From Spirochaetota bacterium (GTDB lineage Bacteria; Spirochaetota; UBA4802; UBA5368), in NCBI GenBank assembly GCA_017998475.1, contig JAGODA010000110.1, forward strand, positions 1 to 9,359: a stretch of 9,359 nt of DNA, given 5' to 3'. Below are positions 1 to 6,256 of the stretch, one piece after another (the first letter of the stretch is position 1; each line of letters starts with the position of its first letter). The notes under the pieces were generated by a model. The model was not told the origin of the DNA, searched no databases, and saw only the letters and a program-made list of their open reading frames with translations. Both the position numbers and the translations under genes were made by a program.

Positions 1-900
1 GAATAGACTATCGCTTCCGATTTCCTGTATCCATCCGTGTCGAAAACCGAGGAAGTCTAACTCATCCACAACCTCTTGAAACTCCCCCACGGAAACCTTC
101 CGTCCCAGTATAGGATGATTCTTAACCCGCGGTGTCGGATAGTATTGTGACATCAAAGAAATATAAACCGAGGAAGAAAGTTCTTCAGCGATAATTCTAA
201 GACATTTTTTACTGTTTTCGACATGTCCCGGTAGTACCAGATGACGTATGATAAGCCCCGAACGGATCGTTCCGTCGGGATTGAATTGCATCCTGGCGCC
301 TTTCTGACGGAACATCTCTCTTAGGGCTCTGACCCCTACCTGCGGATAATCCTCCGCTCCCGAATAATCCCGCGCTATACCGTGATCGGCATACTTAAAA
401 TCAGGCAAATAAACATCCACAACTTCTTCCAACGATTCGATGGCCTCCCTTTTATCATAAGCATTTGTGTTCATTACAACCACTAAATCCTTTCGTGAAA
501 CCCTAAGGGTCCCTATTATCTCTATCATTTGTGGAACCACATGAGAAGGGGAGACAAAACCTACTGCTCTGACCCCTTTTCGAAGAAAACCCTGAATCTC
601 GGCTATTACACACTTAAAATCCCGCACCGTGCATGGAATAGAATTATCACTTATCTGAAAATTCTGACAATATATACACTGGAGGTTGCAGTGTCCAAAA
701 AATACATTACAGATGCCGTTATCACCCACAATAACCGGTTCCTCACCCCCATGCAGGCATATCGATGAAACCGGAATTCTATTATCTGTCCTGCAAAACC
801 CCGCGCCTTGTTCTCGCGGCACAAAACACTGCCTGGGGCAGGCTCCACACAATACTACACCCCCTTCATACTGAATACCATTATACATTATGAACGCCAT
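1..900 (-). CDS. Radical SAM protein, PflA-like/PflX type (COG1313), 3' end missing
   Basis: The frame is open from the left window edge to an ATG at 898-900, with an in-frame TGA just upstream; 300 residues are visible and the C-terminus lies outside. Residues 71-78 read CNLQCIYC, the CxxxCxxC motif that binds the 4Fe-4S cluster of radical SAM enzymes, preceded by FGH and followed by QN as in pyruvate-formate-lyase-activase relatives. The N-terminus carries a further cysteine cluster (C18, C21, C25, C36, with CPRQC), typical of the COG1313 branch. Later stretches such as NTNAY and YLPDFKYAD also fit that branch. Members are annotated as glycyl-radical-activase-like, but the substrate of this branch is not known to me, and no glycyl radical enzyme gene is visible here. 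The start could also be the ATG at 886-888; neither has a clear Shine-Dalgarno sequence. The gene looks more AT-rich than those to its right. Family assignment is firm, function is not. Confidence 0.9.
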   Translation of the reverse strand, partial: MAFIMYNGIQYEGGVVLCGACPRQCFVPREQGAGFCRTDNRIPVSSICLHGGEEPVIVGDNGICNVFFGHCNLQCIYCQNFQISDNSIPCTVRDFKCVIAEIQGFLRKGVRAVGFVSPSHVVPQMIEIIGTLRVSRKDLVVVMNTNAYDKREAIESLEEVVDVYLPDFKYADHGIARDYSGAEDYPQVGVRALREMFRQKGARMQFNPDGTIRSGLIIRHLVLPGHVENSKKCLRIIAEELSSSVYISLMSQYYPTPRVKNHPILGRKVSVGEFQEVVDELDFLGFRHGWIQEIGSDSLF

Positions 901-1149
901 TCATTGTATTTCGCATAAGATAAAAAAATTCGTTTATCCAAAAAAATTCTTGAAAAAATTAATGTTAAAACTAACATCTGTGACTAACGTTGTTAATCAC
1001 ATCATCGTTTAATCGGATATTTCCCATTCGTATTACGCGTTATAACAATTTGTTATATCATTAACGTCGCCGTAAGTGACCCACACTGCAAAGCTAACGA
1101 TGCGCGACCGAAGTACCACGTATTCAACTTATTTACTCACGAGGTCACA
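901..1149. other. AT-rich divergent intergenic region with inverted repeats
   Basis: This gap separates the radical SAM gene (-) from the small ORF at 1150 (+), so it should hold both promoters. It is clearly AT-richer than the rest of the window. Three dyads built on TAAC/GTTA lie in it: ATGTTA-N4-TAACAT (962-977), TAAC-GTT-GTTA (985-995) and a 17-bp palindrome at 1041-1057. I found no -35/-10 pair good enough to call, and no convincing ORF inside. Confidence 0.6.
1041..1057. promoter_or_regulatory. 17-bp perfect palindrome, possible operator
   Basis: The sequence TATAACAA-T-TTGTTATA is a perfect palindrome around a single central base. It contains a -10-like TATAAC on each strand, so a protein bound here could control either or both divergent genes. 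It is too short and AT-rich, and lacks a T-run, to be a terminator. That it is an operator is inference from symmetry and position only. Confidence 0.35.
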
Positions 1150-1326
1150 ATGGCAGAAGAATTGCAGAACGACGCCCCCCTTGATGAAGTCCATGCCAGC
1201 CCGCCTGCGGAATTGGAGCTCATCACTTTATCCGAACTTATCGATCTTTCCACTGACGCACTAATAATTGAAGGAACGGTCCTGATTACGACCAGTTCCT
1301 TTTTGCCGGATATGAACAAGAGGTAA
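1150..1326 (+). CDS. Small acidic hypothetical protein, 58 aa
   Basis: An ATG at 1150 follows GAGG at a spacing of about five bases and opens a 58-codon frame ending in TAA at 1324-1326. The product is acidic in its first half (MAEELQNDAP...) and then has a leucine/isoleucine-rich stretch (ELITLSELIDL, ALIIEGTVLI). It has no cysteine, no membrane helix and no signal peptide. I do not recognise the family. The reading frame stays open and keeps an acidic, proline-rich, coding-like character after the TAA (IPLDPDLPLKPDEEHS) to a second TAA at 1381-1383, which directly abuts the stop of the convergent glycosylase gene. The gene may therefore be truncated by a nonsense mutation, carry a sequence error, or be read through. 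Whether it is expressed is uncertain. Confidence 0.45.
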   Translation: MAEELQNDAPLDEVHASPPAELELITLSELIDLSTDALIIEGTVLITTSSFLPDMNKR

Positions 1327-1383
1327 AATTCGATACCGCTCGATCCGGATCTCCCGCTGAAACCTGACGAAGAGCATTCGTAA

Positions 1384-2262
1384 TCATCTGACAAAGTAGC
1401 GACCGTGCTCCCGGAAGAGAAATCCTTCGTCGACCAGTTCGGCGAGCACCTCATTCGCATCAGTTGTGCTCGAATTGAGTAACGTGGATATCTTTCGGGC
1501 GCTCATTCCAGGATGGTCAAGTGCCATCTTTAAGATCGTGCTCCTTTTCTGACGATGCGAACCGTGAAATACCGATTGTTTCTTATAATGCTTGCTGCGC
1601 CGCGCTGGATTATGGTGTATGCTCTTCAACATCACACCATAGTCCATCAGGGCGTTGTACCACCTTCTCGGATTCTTCCTGTCCAGGGAGCGTTCAACCA
1701 GCGGCAGTATTTCCCCATCCGCGACATCCGCCCGGTCCTTAAAAAACAGATGAATATATACGGCCCTGATGTTCGTTTCAATGAAGACAACGGGCTTATT
1801 GAAAGCAAACGCCAGTATGGACGACGCCGTTGCATGGCCTATTCCCGGCAGTGCCTTGAGCTCATCCGCATTATTGGGCACAAGTCCTGAATGACGATTG
1901 ATGATTATCTCCGCCGATCTCCGGAGCGCGAGTGCACGCCGGTTATATCCCAGCCCCTGCCAGGCCCTGAGAAGTTGTTCCAGAGGGGTCAGAGCCAGGG
2001 AGCTAAAATCCGGGAACAGGGCGATGAATCCCGGATACTTTTGGGCTACCCGCTCCGCCTGGGTCTGTTGAAGCATTATCTCCGACACAAAAACATGGTA
2101 TGGGGTCAGAGCATCATTCCGCCAGGGGAACTTCCTGGCATTGCGCTCATAGTAGGCGTATACGATCTGCCTGAAAACCTTCAGAACGTTATTATCGATA
2201 CCCCTTTTGCGTATAAGCTCATGGAAAGACGCCCCATCATAGGATCCGCCCCGGACTGACAC
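1384..2262 (-). CDS. HhH-GPD DNA glycosylase, MutY-like, no Fe-S cluster
   Basis: The 292-residue protein has the MutY/EndoIII fold signature: KFPWR (44-48), VSEIMLQQTQ (59-68) with the catalytic-type Glu at 61, WQGLGYNRRA (101-110), and the helix-hairpin-helix LPGIGHATA (138-146). The hairpin lacks the EndoIII lyase lysine, so a monofunctional MutY-type glycosylase is expected. Two features are unusual: the usual catalytic Asp region reads IETN (161-164), with Glu where MutY has Asp, and the whole protein lacks cysteine, so the C-terminal 4Fe-4S cluster is absent. I recall a COG1194 subfamily with this ETN signature, often misnamed HesB. The C-terminal 50 residues (MSARKISTLL...) look like a winged helix. 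The start is GTG at 2260-2262, preceded by GAGGG that overlaps the TGA of the upstream gene, implying translational coupling; the frame continues further upstream but only as a shadow of that gene. Role: probable base-excision repair, target base unknown. Confidence 0.88.
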   Translation of the reverse strand: MSVRGGSYDGASFHELIRKRGIDNNVLKVFRQIVYAYYERNARKFPWRNDALTPYHVFVSEIMLQQTQAERVAQKYPGFIALFPDFSSLALTPLEQLLRAWQGLGYNRRALALRRSAEIIINRHSGLVPNNADELKALPGIGHATASSILAFAFNKPVVFIETNIRAVYIHLFFKDRADVADGEILPLVERSLDRKNPRRWYNALMDYGVMLKSIHHNPARRSKHYKKQSVFHGSHRQKRSTILKMALDHPGMSARKISTLLNSSTTDANEVLAELVDEGFLFREHGRYFVR

Positions 2263-2270
2263 GGGCACCC

Positions 2271-3344
2271 TCAAACATTGAACCTGAAGCTGATAATATC
2301 TCCGTCTTCCACTACGTAATCCCTGCCCATGACGTGGAACCTGCCCGCCTTCTTTACCGCCTCTTCGCTCTTCAGTTCGGACAGGTCCGCGTATTTCATC
2401 ACCTCCGCTCGGATGAACCCCCTCTGCATGTCCGTATGGATGGCACCGGCCGCCTCGGGAGCGAGCGAACCGTCCCGCACGAGCCATTGCCTCACCTCGT
2501 CGTCACCGACCGTAAAAAATGAAATGAGGCCGAGAGAATGCATGCAAAGACGTGAGAGCAGGTTTACCGCCGGTTCTCGTATCCCGGCCTCCCTCATGAA
2601 CTCCAACCTCTCGTCGGCGGATTCGAGTGCGGCGATCTCCGCTTCGAGCTCCGCCGATATCTGCATCACATCCACCGAATCACCCCGGCACCGCTCGGCC
2701 ATCGCGTCGAGAACCTCGCGCCGCGAAAGGTCCGACTCCGATACATTCAGCGCGATGATCATTTTTTTTAACGTTATAAAGGGATAGCTTGCGATCAGCT
2801 TCCCGTCCTCCTCTTCCACATCCAGCAGGCGCAGCGGGCGGTCTTTTTCCAGGTGCTCGCGGAACCTGGCAAGTATCGCTTCCTCGCGCCTGGCCTGCTC
2901 CTCTGATCCCTTTTTCTTGGATTTGTCAAGACGCTCGAATCGTTTTTCGATGAACAGCAGATCGTGGAGGATCAGCTCGGCGTTTACGGAATCCACGTCA
3001 CGCTCGGGATTGACACTTCCACTGACATGGTAGACGGCATCGTTCGAAAACGCCCGTACGACATGACACAGGGCGTCGACATCGGCGATATCCCTGAAAA
3101 CATCGCCCTCCCTTATCGACGACGCCTCGAGCCGGGGAAGCAAATCGATATTAATGCGCGCTCGTACCGTCTTCCGCGGATTATACATCCCCGCCAGCAC
3201 ATCAAAACGGGGATCGTGTATTTCCGCCACACCCGTCATGGCTTTCGAGGAATCGGCCGCCTGATGGATCGTCTTCATCCCGGTTAACAGTTGAAAAAGC
3301 CTTTTCTTCCCCGTCTGGGGCAGACCTATTATTCCGACCTTCAT
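2271..3344 (-). CDS. YchF/OLA1-like protein with DUF933/TGS C-terminus and degenerate P-loop
   Basis: The 357 residues align along their length with YchF, the Obg-family ATPase that associates with ribosomes. The C-terminal domain (about 270-357) is well conserved: LISFFTVG, EVRQWLVRDG, APEAAGAIH, RGFIRAEV and the closing DGDIISFRFNV are all YchF hallmarks of the TGS/DUF933 end. The specificity motif NVSE (200-203) matches the YchF NxxE. The N-terminal motifs have drifted: the P-loop reads GLPQTGKK (7-14), with Lys where Ser/Thr should coordinate Mg, and the switch II region that is normally DIAGLVKGAS reads NIDLLPRLEAS. The middle (about 135-170) is a charged helix, as in the YchF coiled coil. 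ATG start with weak upstream GGGA. It lies downstream of the unrecognised gene and is coupled to the glycosylase gene. This is probably a divergent paralogue that may have lost hydrolysis; a canonical YchF would be expected elsewhere. Confidence 0.88.
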   Translation of the reverse strand: MKVGIIGLPQTGKKRLFQLLTGMKTIHQAADSSKAMTGVAEIHDPRFDVLAGMYNPRKTVRARINIDLLPRLEASSIREGDVFRDIADVDALCHVVRAFSNDAVYHVSGSVNPERDVDSVNAELILHDLLFIEKRFERLDKSKKKGSEEQARREEAILARFREHLEKDRPLRLLDVEEEDGKLIASYPFITLKKMIIALNVSESDLSRREVLDAMAERCRGDSVDVMQISAELEAEIAALESADERLEFMREAGIREPAVNLLSRLCMHSLGLISFFTVGDDEVRQWLVRDGSLAPEAAGAIHTDMQRGFIRAEVMKYADLSELKSEEAVKKAGRFHVMGRDYVVEDGDIISFRFNV

Positions 3345-3510
3345 TTATTTATTTCCCGTATTCCATGAATATCAGACCGACGTCCCGAGACCGAGCCTAT
3401 ATGTCGCGAAATCCCGCGTTCCCGATGCCCGGGATAACGGTTCTCACGGGCACACTTATACATTAAATCATGAAACACACCTGCCGCCTTTCCGGGAGAT
3501 ACCCGGACAA
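3345..3510. other. Intergenic gap with two small hairpins
   Basis: This 166-bp gap lies between the unrecognised gene and the YchF-like gene. It holds a 6-bp stem with a 5-nt loop at 3491-3507 (TCCGGG/CCCGGA), just after the upstream stop, and a longer-looped TGCCCG/CGGGCA pair at about 3426-3452. Neither is followed by a T-run on the minus strand, so termination is doubtful, and the two genes may still be co-transcribed. No ORF or clear promoter was seen. Confidence 0.4.
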
Positions 3511-4431
3511 TCATGATGGACGGCCCGTGAAGAAAAGGCGGTGAGTCACGCTTTTTTCAAGATCGTAGAGCTCATTTATATGCGACGATATGCCGGCATC
3601 CCGATGCATATTGGTCTTCACGGTCTGGATCATCTCTCTCAATAACAACAGGTCGGAACGCCTGCTCAACTGGCCGTCCTCAACAAGCCTTTTAAGATAA
3701 GAGAACTGATACTTGCGCAGATTGACCTGGATGAAAAAATTAACACCATATATTTTCAGGATCCTCTGCAAAGGATAGCTGTTGCTTTTCGATACGAAAT
3801 CCTCATACTGTCTGGAATCTATCGCACGCGATACGGGCTTTCCCCTCTCCGGACGCCCCCCAACGGCGGCCGCTTTCTCGGCGTGCCCCGTCGCTCCGCT
3901 TTGATCAACCGGCAGATTCGCTCCGGCAAGCTCCCGCTTTAAATGCTCGTCTTTCCATTCATCGGTATATTCCACGAAGTTCTTTTCCAGAAGCCGTTCG
4001 AACTCCTCGAGCATTATGGCCTTGTTCGCAAGCTGCCCGATATGAGTGCTGTTAAGACTCCTCATCACCGGGAAAATTTCTTTCACGATCTGATGGAAGA
4101 GGTAGCGCTTCTGATACTGTTTCTCGTATTCCACCATAAGCTCGCTCTGGAAATAGCTCTTGAGACGACGGACGACATTGATATCGGCCACGACATAGCC
4201 CTCGACCCTCGGGATGCTCCTGACACTGTCCTCCGCGACTATTTCCATCGAAAATATCCGGTGCGAATTAAGCAACACCCTTATAATCCGCCGCACGAGA
4301 TCCGCTTCGATGCCCATTGACGAGGCGATATATTTCATGAAATCATCCGAATGGGGAATGGCCCGCATCCCCATCAGCGCGTTCTGCTTGTTTATCTCCT
4401 GGAATATCTCTTCTATCGTGTCCAATGCCAC
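3511..4431 (-). CDS. Hypothetical protein, two helical regions joined by a flexible linker
   Basis: I do not recognise this 306-residue protein. Residues 28-80 look like a compact helical unit with a possible winged-helix end (DLVRRIIRVLLNSHRIFSMEIV). Residues 85-168 are strongly helical and charged. Residues about 169-204 (ANLPVDQSGATG...) are a low-complexity linker rich in Gly, Ala, Pro and charged residues. Residues 205-300 are again helical and basic. It has no cysteine, signal peptide or membrane segment, so it is probably cytoplasmic. The start drawn is GTG at 4429-4431; a TTG two codons later (4423-4425) sits five bases after GGAG and may be the true start. It is the first gene of the minus-strand group leading to the YchF-like and glycosylase genes, and its 5' end lies back to back with the tRNA-Asp promoter. 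The ORF is long, with codon use like its neighbours, so it is a real gene of unknown role. Confidence 0.8.
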   Translation of the reverse strand: MALDTIEEIFQEINKQNALMGMRAIPHSDDFMKYIASSMGIEADLVRRIIRVLLNSHRIFSMEIVAEDSVRSIPRVEGYVVADINVVRRLKSYFQSELMVEYEKQYQKRYLFHQIVKEIFPVMRSLNSTHIGQLANKAIMLEEFERLLEKNFVEYTDEWKDEHLKRELAGANLPVDQSGATGHAEKAAAVGGRPERGKPVSRAIDSRQYEDFVSKSNSYPLQRILKIYGVNFFIQVNLRKYQFSYLKRLVEDGQLSRRSDLLLLREMIQTVKTNMHRDAGISSHINELYDLEKSVTHRLFFTGRPS

Positions 4432-4492
4432 TCCCGATCCGTCCCCGCCCGGTCCCCAGCGACAGGCTCCGGAAAATTATTAGATTTTTTTA

Positions 4493-4522
4493 TTGACACA
4501 AAAAGCCCTTTTCGGTTGTAGT
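4493..4522 (+). promoter_or_regulatory. Predicted sigma70-type promoter of tRNA-Asp
   Basis: A consensus -35 TTGACA (4493-4498) is followed after 18 bp by TGTAGT (4517-4522), which matches four of six -10 positions. Transcription would start near 4529, about 12 bases before the tRNA. An AT-rich block directly upstream (TTATTAGATTTTTTTA) could act as an UP element, as is common for stable RNA genes. Confidence 0.6.
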
Positions 4523-4540
4523 AATCCCACCTGACGAACC

Positions 4541-4615
4541 GGGGTGTTAGCTCAGCTTGGTTAGAGTGCCTGCCTGTCACGCAGGAGGTCGCGAGTTCGA
4601 GTCTCGTACACCCCG
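4541..4615 (+). tRNA. tRNA-Asp (anticodon GTC)
   Basis: The 75-nt cloverleaf is complete. The acceptor stem GGGGTGT pairs with ACACCCC, followed by discriminator G at 4615. The D-loop region reads TTAGCTCAGCTTGGTTAGAG. The anticodon stem CCTGC/GCAGG encloses loop CTGTCAC with anticodon GTC, which reads Asp codons GAC/GAU. The T arm is GCGAG-TTCGAGT-CTCGT. The 3' CCA is not encoded and must be added after transcription. The gene is on the opposite strand to its neighbours, with its own promoter and terminator. If this organism uses the GatCAB route with a non-discriminating AspRS, the same synthetase would charge this tRNA and tRNA-Asn, but that cannot be judged here. Confidence 0.97.
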
Positions 4616-4630
4616 CACAGTTTGCGGTAC

Positions 4631-4659
4631 CAAAGAACCCCGAAAGGGGTTCTTTGTTT
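4631..4659 (+). terminator. Rho-independent terminator of tRNA-Asp
   Basis: An 11-bp perfect stem, CAAAGAACCCC/GGGGTTCTTTG, closes on a GAAA tetraloop (4642-4645) and is followed by a short T-rich tail. It begins 15 bases after the tRNA 3' end. On the other strand the same hairpin lies directly after the moaA stop (4658-4660), so it may also end the moaA transcript, though with no T-run on that side. Confidence 0.85.
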
Positions 4660-5656
4660 ATCCCCCGGTCCTCGACATCTGCCTGTTCCGAACAATAGCC
4701 ATACAACCGTCACCGACGTCGAGCGGATTCCCCAGCCGGTGTGCCTCCGGTTTAGCGCGTATGGCATCAACTATTACAGCCTCCACGGGGCCGTTAGCAT
4801 CACCGCGCCTCAAGACGGTTTTCAGATCGAATTCCAACGGTGAATGAAGACAGGTTTTAAGCATCCCGTCGCAGGTCAGGCGAAGTCTGTTGCAGCGCGA
4901 ACAGAATTTGTGAGTCATGGGCGGAATAACCCCGACCCGGATCCTTCCGTAGGGTCCGGCGAGCTCATACATCATCGCCACATTTGTATCATCGTTACAG
5001 CTTCGGACGAGGTTCCCCCTGGCGCGCAGATGCTCCAATAACCTGTCCGAAGGGACAAAACGTGAAGCTTCATAGTCGTCGCCGAACGGCATCCGCTCGA
5101 TGAACCTCAGCGTAATGTTCTTCCCCGCGAAGAAGGCGATAAATTCGTCGAGTTCGTCAAGAGATTCCTCGTGCAGCACCATATTAATCTTCACATCGAA
5201 AAAGCGCCGCCCTATCGCGCGCGTGATATTTGAGATTACCCGATCGAACTCGTCTCTCCCGGTTATCACCCTATACCTTTCGGCCGACATCGTGTCCAGG
5301 CTGATATTCAGCTTTCGCAGGCCGTGCCTCTCCAGATCGTCGAGCACTTCATCCAGAAGAATACCGTTCGTCGTCAGACAAAGCTCCATGTCGGGATGAT
5401 TCCGCCTGGTCTGCTCGACAATCCCCATAAACCCCTTTCTGACAAGAGGCTCGCCGCCGGTAAAACGGACTTTCCGAACGCCGAGCCGCGCGAAAACTCC
5501 TATAAGACGTACAAATTCCTCGATGCGTAATACTTCGTCGTGAGACAGAAACTCGAGGCCTCCAGGCGGCATGCAGTATACGCAACGCAGGTTGCATTTG
5601 TCGGTCACCGACACACGCAGGTAATCAAGCCTGCGGTTATATGAATCCGTCAGCAT
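4658..5656 (-). CDS. moaA: GTP 3',8-cyclase MoaA (molybdenum cofactor biosynthesis)
   Basis: MoaA is a radical SAM enzyme that, with MoaC, turns GTP into cyclic pyranopterin monophosphate, the first step of molybdopterin synthesis. The 332-residue protein has the N-terminal cluster motif CNLRCVYCMP (C21, C25, C28), the FTGGEPLVRK stretch (65-74), TTNG (95-98) and LNISLDT (116-122). The second, C-terminal cluster is CSRCNRLRLTCDG with C252, C255 and C269, which binds GTP. The protein ends in Gly-Gly, the conserved MoaA tail needed for activity, so it looks full length and functional. The ATG start is preceded by AGGA seven bases upstream, and the stop of the preceding small ORF lies one nucleotide before it (TAAAATG), pointing to coupled translation. 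No other moa, mob or molybdoenzyme gene is visible, so the remainder of the pathway must lie elsewhere. Confidence 0.97.
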   Translation of the reverse strand: MLTDSYNRRLDYLRVSVTDKCNLRCVYCMPPGGLEFLSHDEVLRIEEFVRLIGVFARLGVRKVRFTGGEPLVRKGFMGIVEQTRRNHPDMELCLTTNGILLDEVLDDLERHGLRKLNISLDTMSAERYRVITGRDEFDRVISNITRAIGRRFFDVKINMVLHEESLDELDEFIAFFAGKNITLRFIERMPFGDDYEASRFVPSDRLLEHLRARGNLVRSCNDDTNVAMMYELAGPYGRIRVGVIPPMTHKFCSRCNRLRLTCDGMLKTCLHSPLEFDLKTVLRRGDANGPVEAVIVDAIRAKPEAHRLGNPLDVGDGCMAIVRNRQMSRTGG

Positions 5657-5657
5657 T

Positions 5658-5852
5658 TTATATCCTTACAGTGCATTCGAGCGTAAAGACGCGCTTGACT
5701 CTGTCAACTACTCTATCACCAAAATACGATAATTCAAAGGTCCACAGTGCATTCTCGATCATAGCGCTGATCTTCATATGCCTATAAACAATCGATGCCG
5801 CGAACATCGCCACCATTCCGATCTGCGCGAAGATGACATTCGGCGCCGCCAA
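5658..5852 (-). CDS. Small hypothetical protein upstream of moaA, possible membrane segment
   Basis: This 64-codon frame ends with TAA one base before the moaA ATG, a spacing typical of coupled genes, which is the main reason to keep it. Residues about 6-22 (VIFAQIGMVAMFAASIV) are hydrophobic enough for a membrane helix or signal anchor; the remainder (ENALWTFELSYFGDRVV, VKRVFTLECTVRI) is amphipathic. The outermost start is a TTG with no Shine-Dalgarno sequence; ATGs at codons 13, 16, 26 and 31 are alternatives, none with a strong one. No family recognised. It could be the remnant of a decayed gene together with the ORF just upstream. Confidence 0.35.
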   Translation of the reverse strand: MAAPNVIFAQIGMVAMFAASIVYRHMKISAMIENALWTFELSYFGDRVVDRVKRVFTLECTVRI

Positions 5853-5859
5853 CCGTGAT

Positions 5860-6228
5860 CTAGGTACGTCTCATCGACGGTTTCGCCCCCGCAACGGGGA
5901 CTCCGAAGCGCAGTTCTCGTTCATGGTCTATCTCGGCGTTCGCCTTGTGTAACAGATCATTTATCCACCGCTTGAAAACACAATCGCGGTAATAGTAATA
6001 GATACCGTAGATTCCCGCAATCTTTAAAATGATAAAAGCCATATCGCATACGGCCACATCGGCATAGATGCTCGGAGTGATGGCCGTATCGAGGCGTGTC
6101 ACGGAATATATGCACGGAGGCGTCCGCATTGACCCTCCCGGCGTCAGGTCTGGCCCTAAAAAGCAACCCTCGCCAGTGCGTAATTCCACCGTACGGGCGA
6201 TAAAAGACGGGAGAACAAGGTCCATCAT
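5860..6228 (-). CDS. Hypothetical protein with one probable membrane helix
   Basis: This 122-codon frame lies between the TPR lipoprotein and the small ORF before moaA, on the same strand. Residues 63-80 (MAFIILKIAGIYGIYYYY) form a probable membrane helix, followed by a positively charged segment (RDCVFKRW) that would stay cytoplasmic and a charged C-terminal tail. I do not recognise it. The ATG at 6226-6228 has no ribosome-binding site; an internal ATG at 6127-6129 is preceded by GGGAGGG and would give 89 residues, keeping the helix. A long frame on the opposite strand crosses this region but is judged a shadow. Codon use is compatible with a gene, but length and lack of similarity keep confidence modest. 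Confidence 0.4.
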   Translation of the reverse strand: MMDLVLPSFIARTVELRTGEGCFLGPDLTPGGSMRTPPCIYSVTRLDTAITPSIYADVAVCDMAFIILKIAGIYGIYYYYRDCVFKRWINDLLHKANAEIDHERELRFGVPVAGAKPSMRRT

Positions 6229-6256
6229 CAGAATGACGCCACTGATCGCCCTCCGC

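Noticed and set aside
1324..1326. Selenocysteine or pyrrolysine decoding of the in-frame stop in the small ORF.
   Set aside because: The codon is TAA, whereas Sec uses TGA and Pyl uses TAG; no recoding hairpin was evident.
2263..2487. N-terminal extension of the glycosylase frame up to 2487.
   Set aside because: It overlaps the conserved C-terminus of the YchF-like protein and reads as Arg/Gly-rich shadow sequence; the GTG at 2262 with GAGGG is a much better start.
2329..2787. A 152-codon + strand frame within the YchF-like gene.
   Set aside because: It is Ser-rich antisense sequence of a clearly conserved gene and has no motif of its own.
3491..3507. Hairpin TCCGGG/CCCGGA after the unrecognised gene as a terminator.
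   Set aside because: The stem is only 6 bp and no T-run follows on the minus strand.
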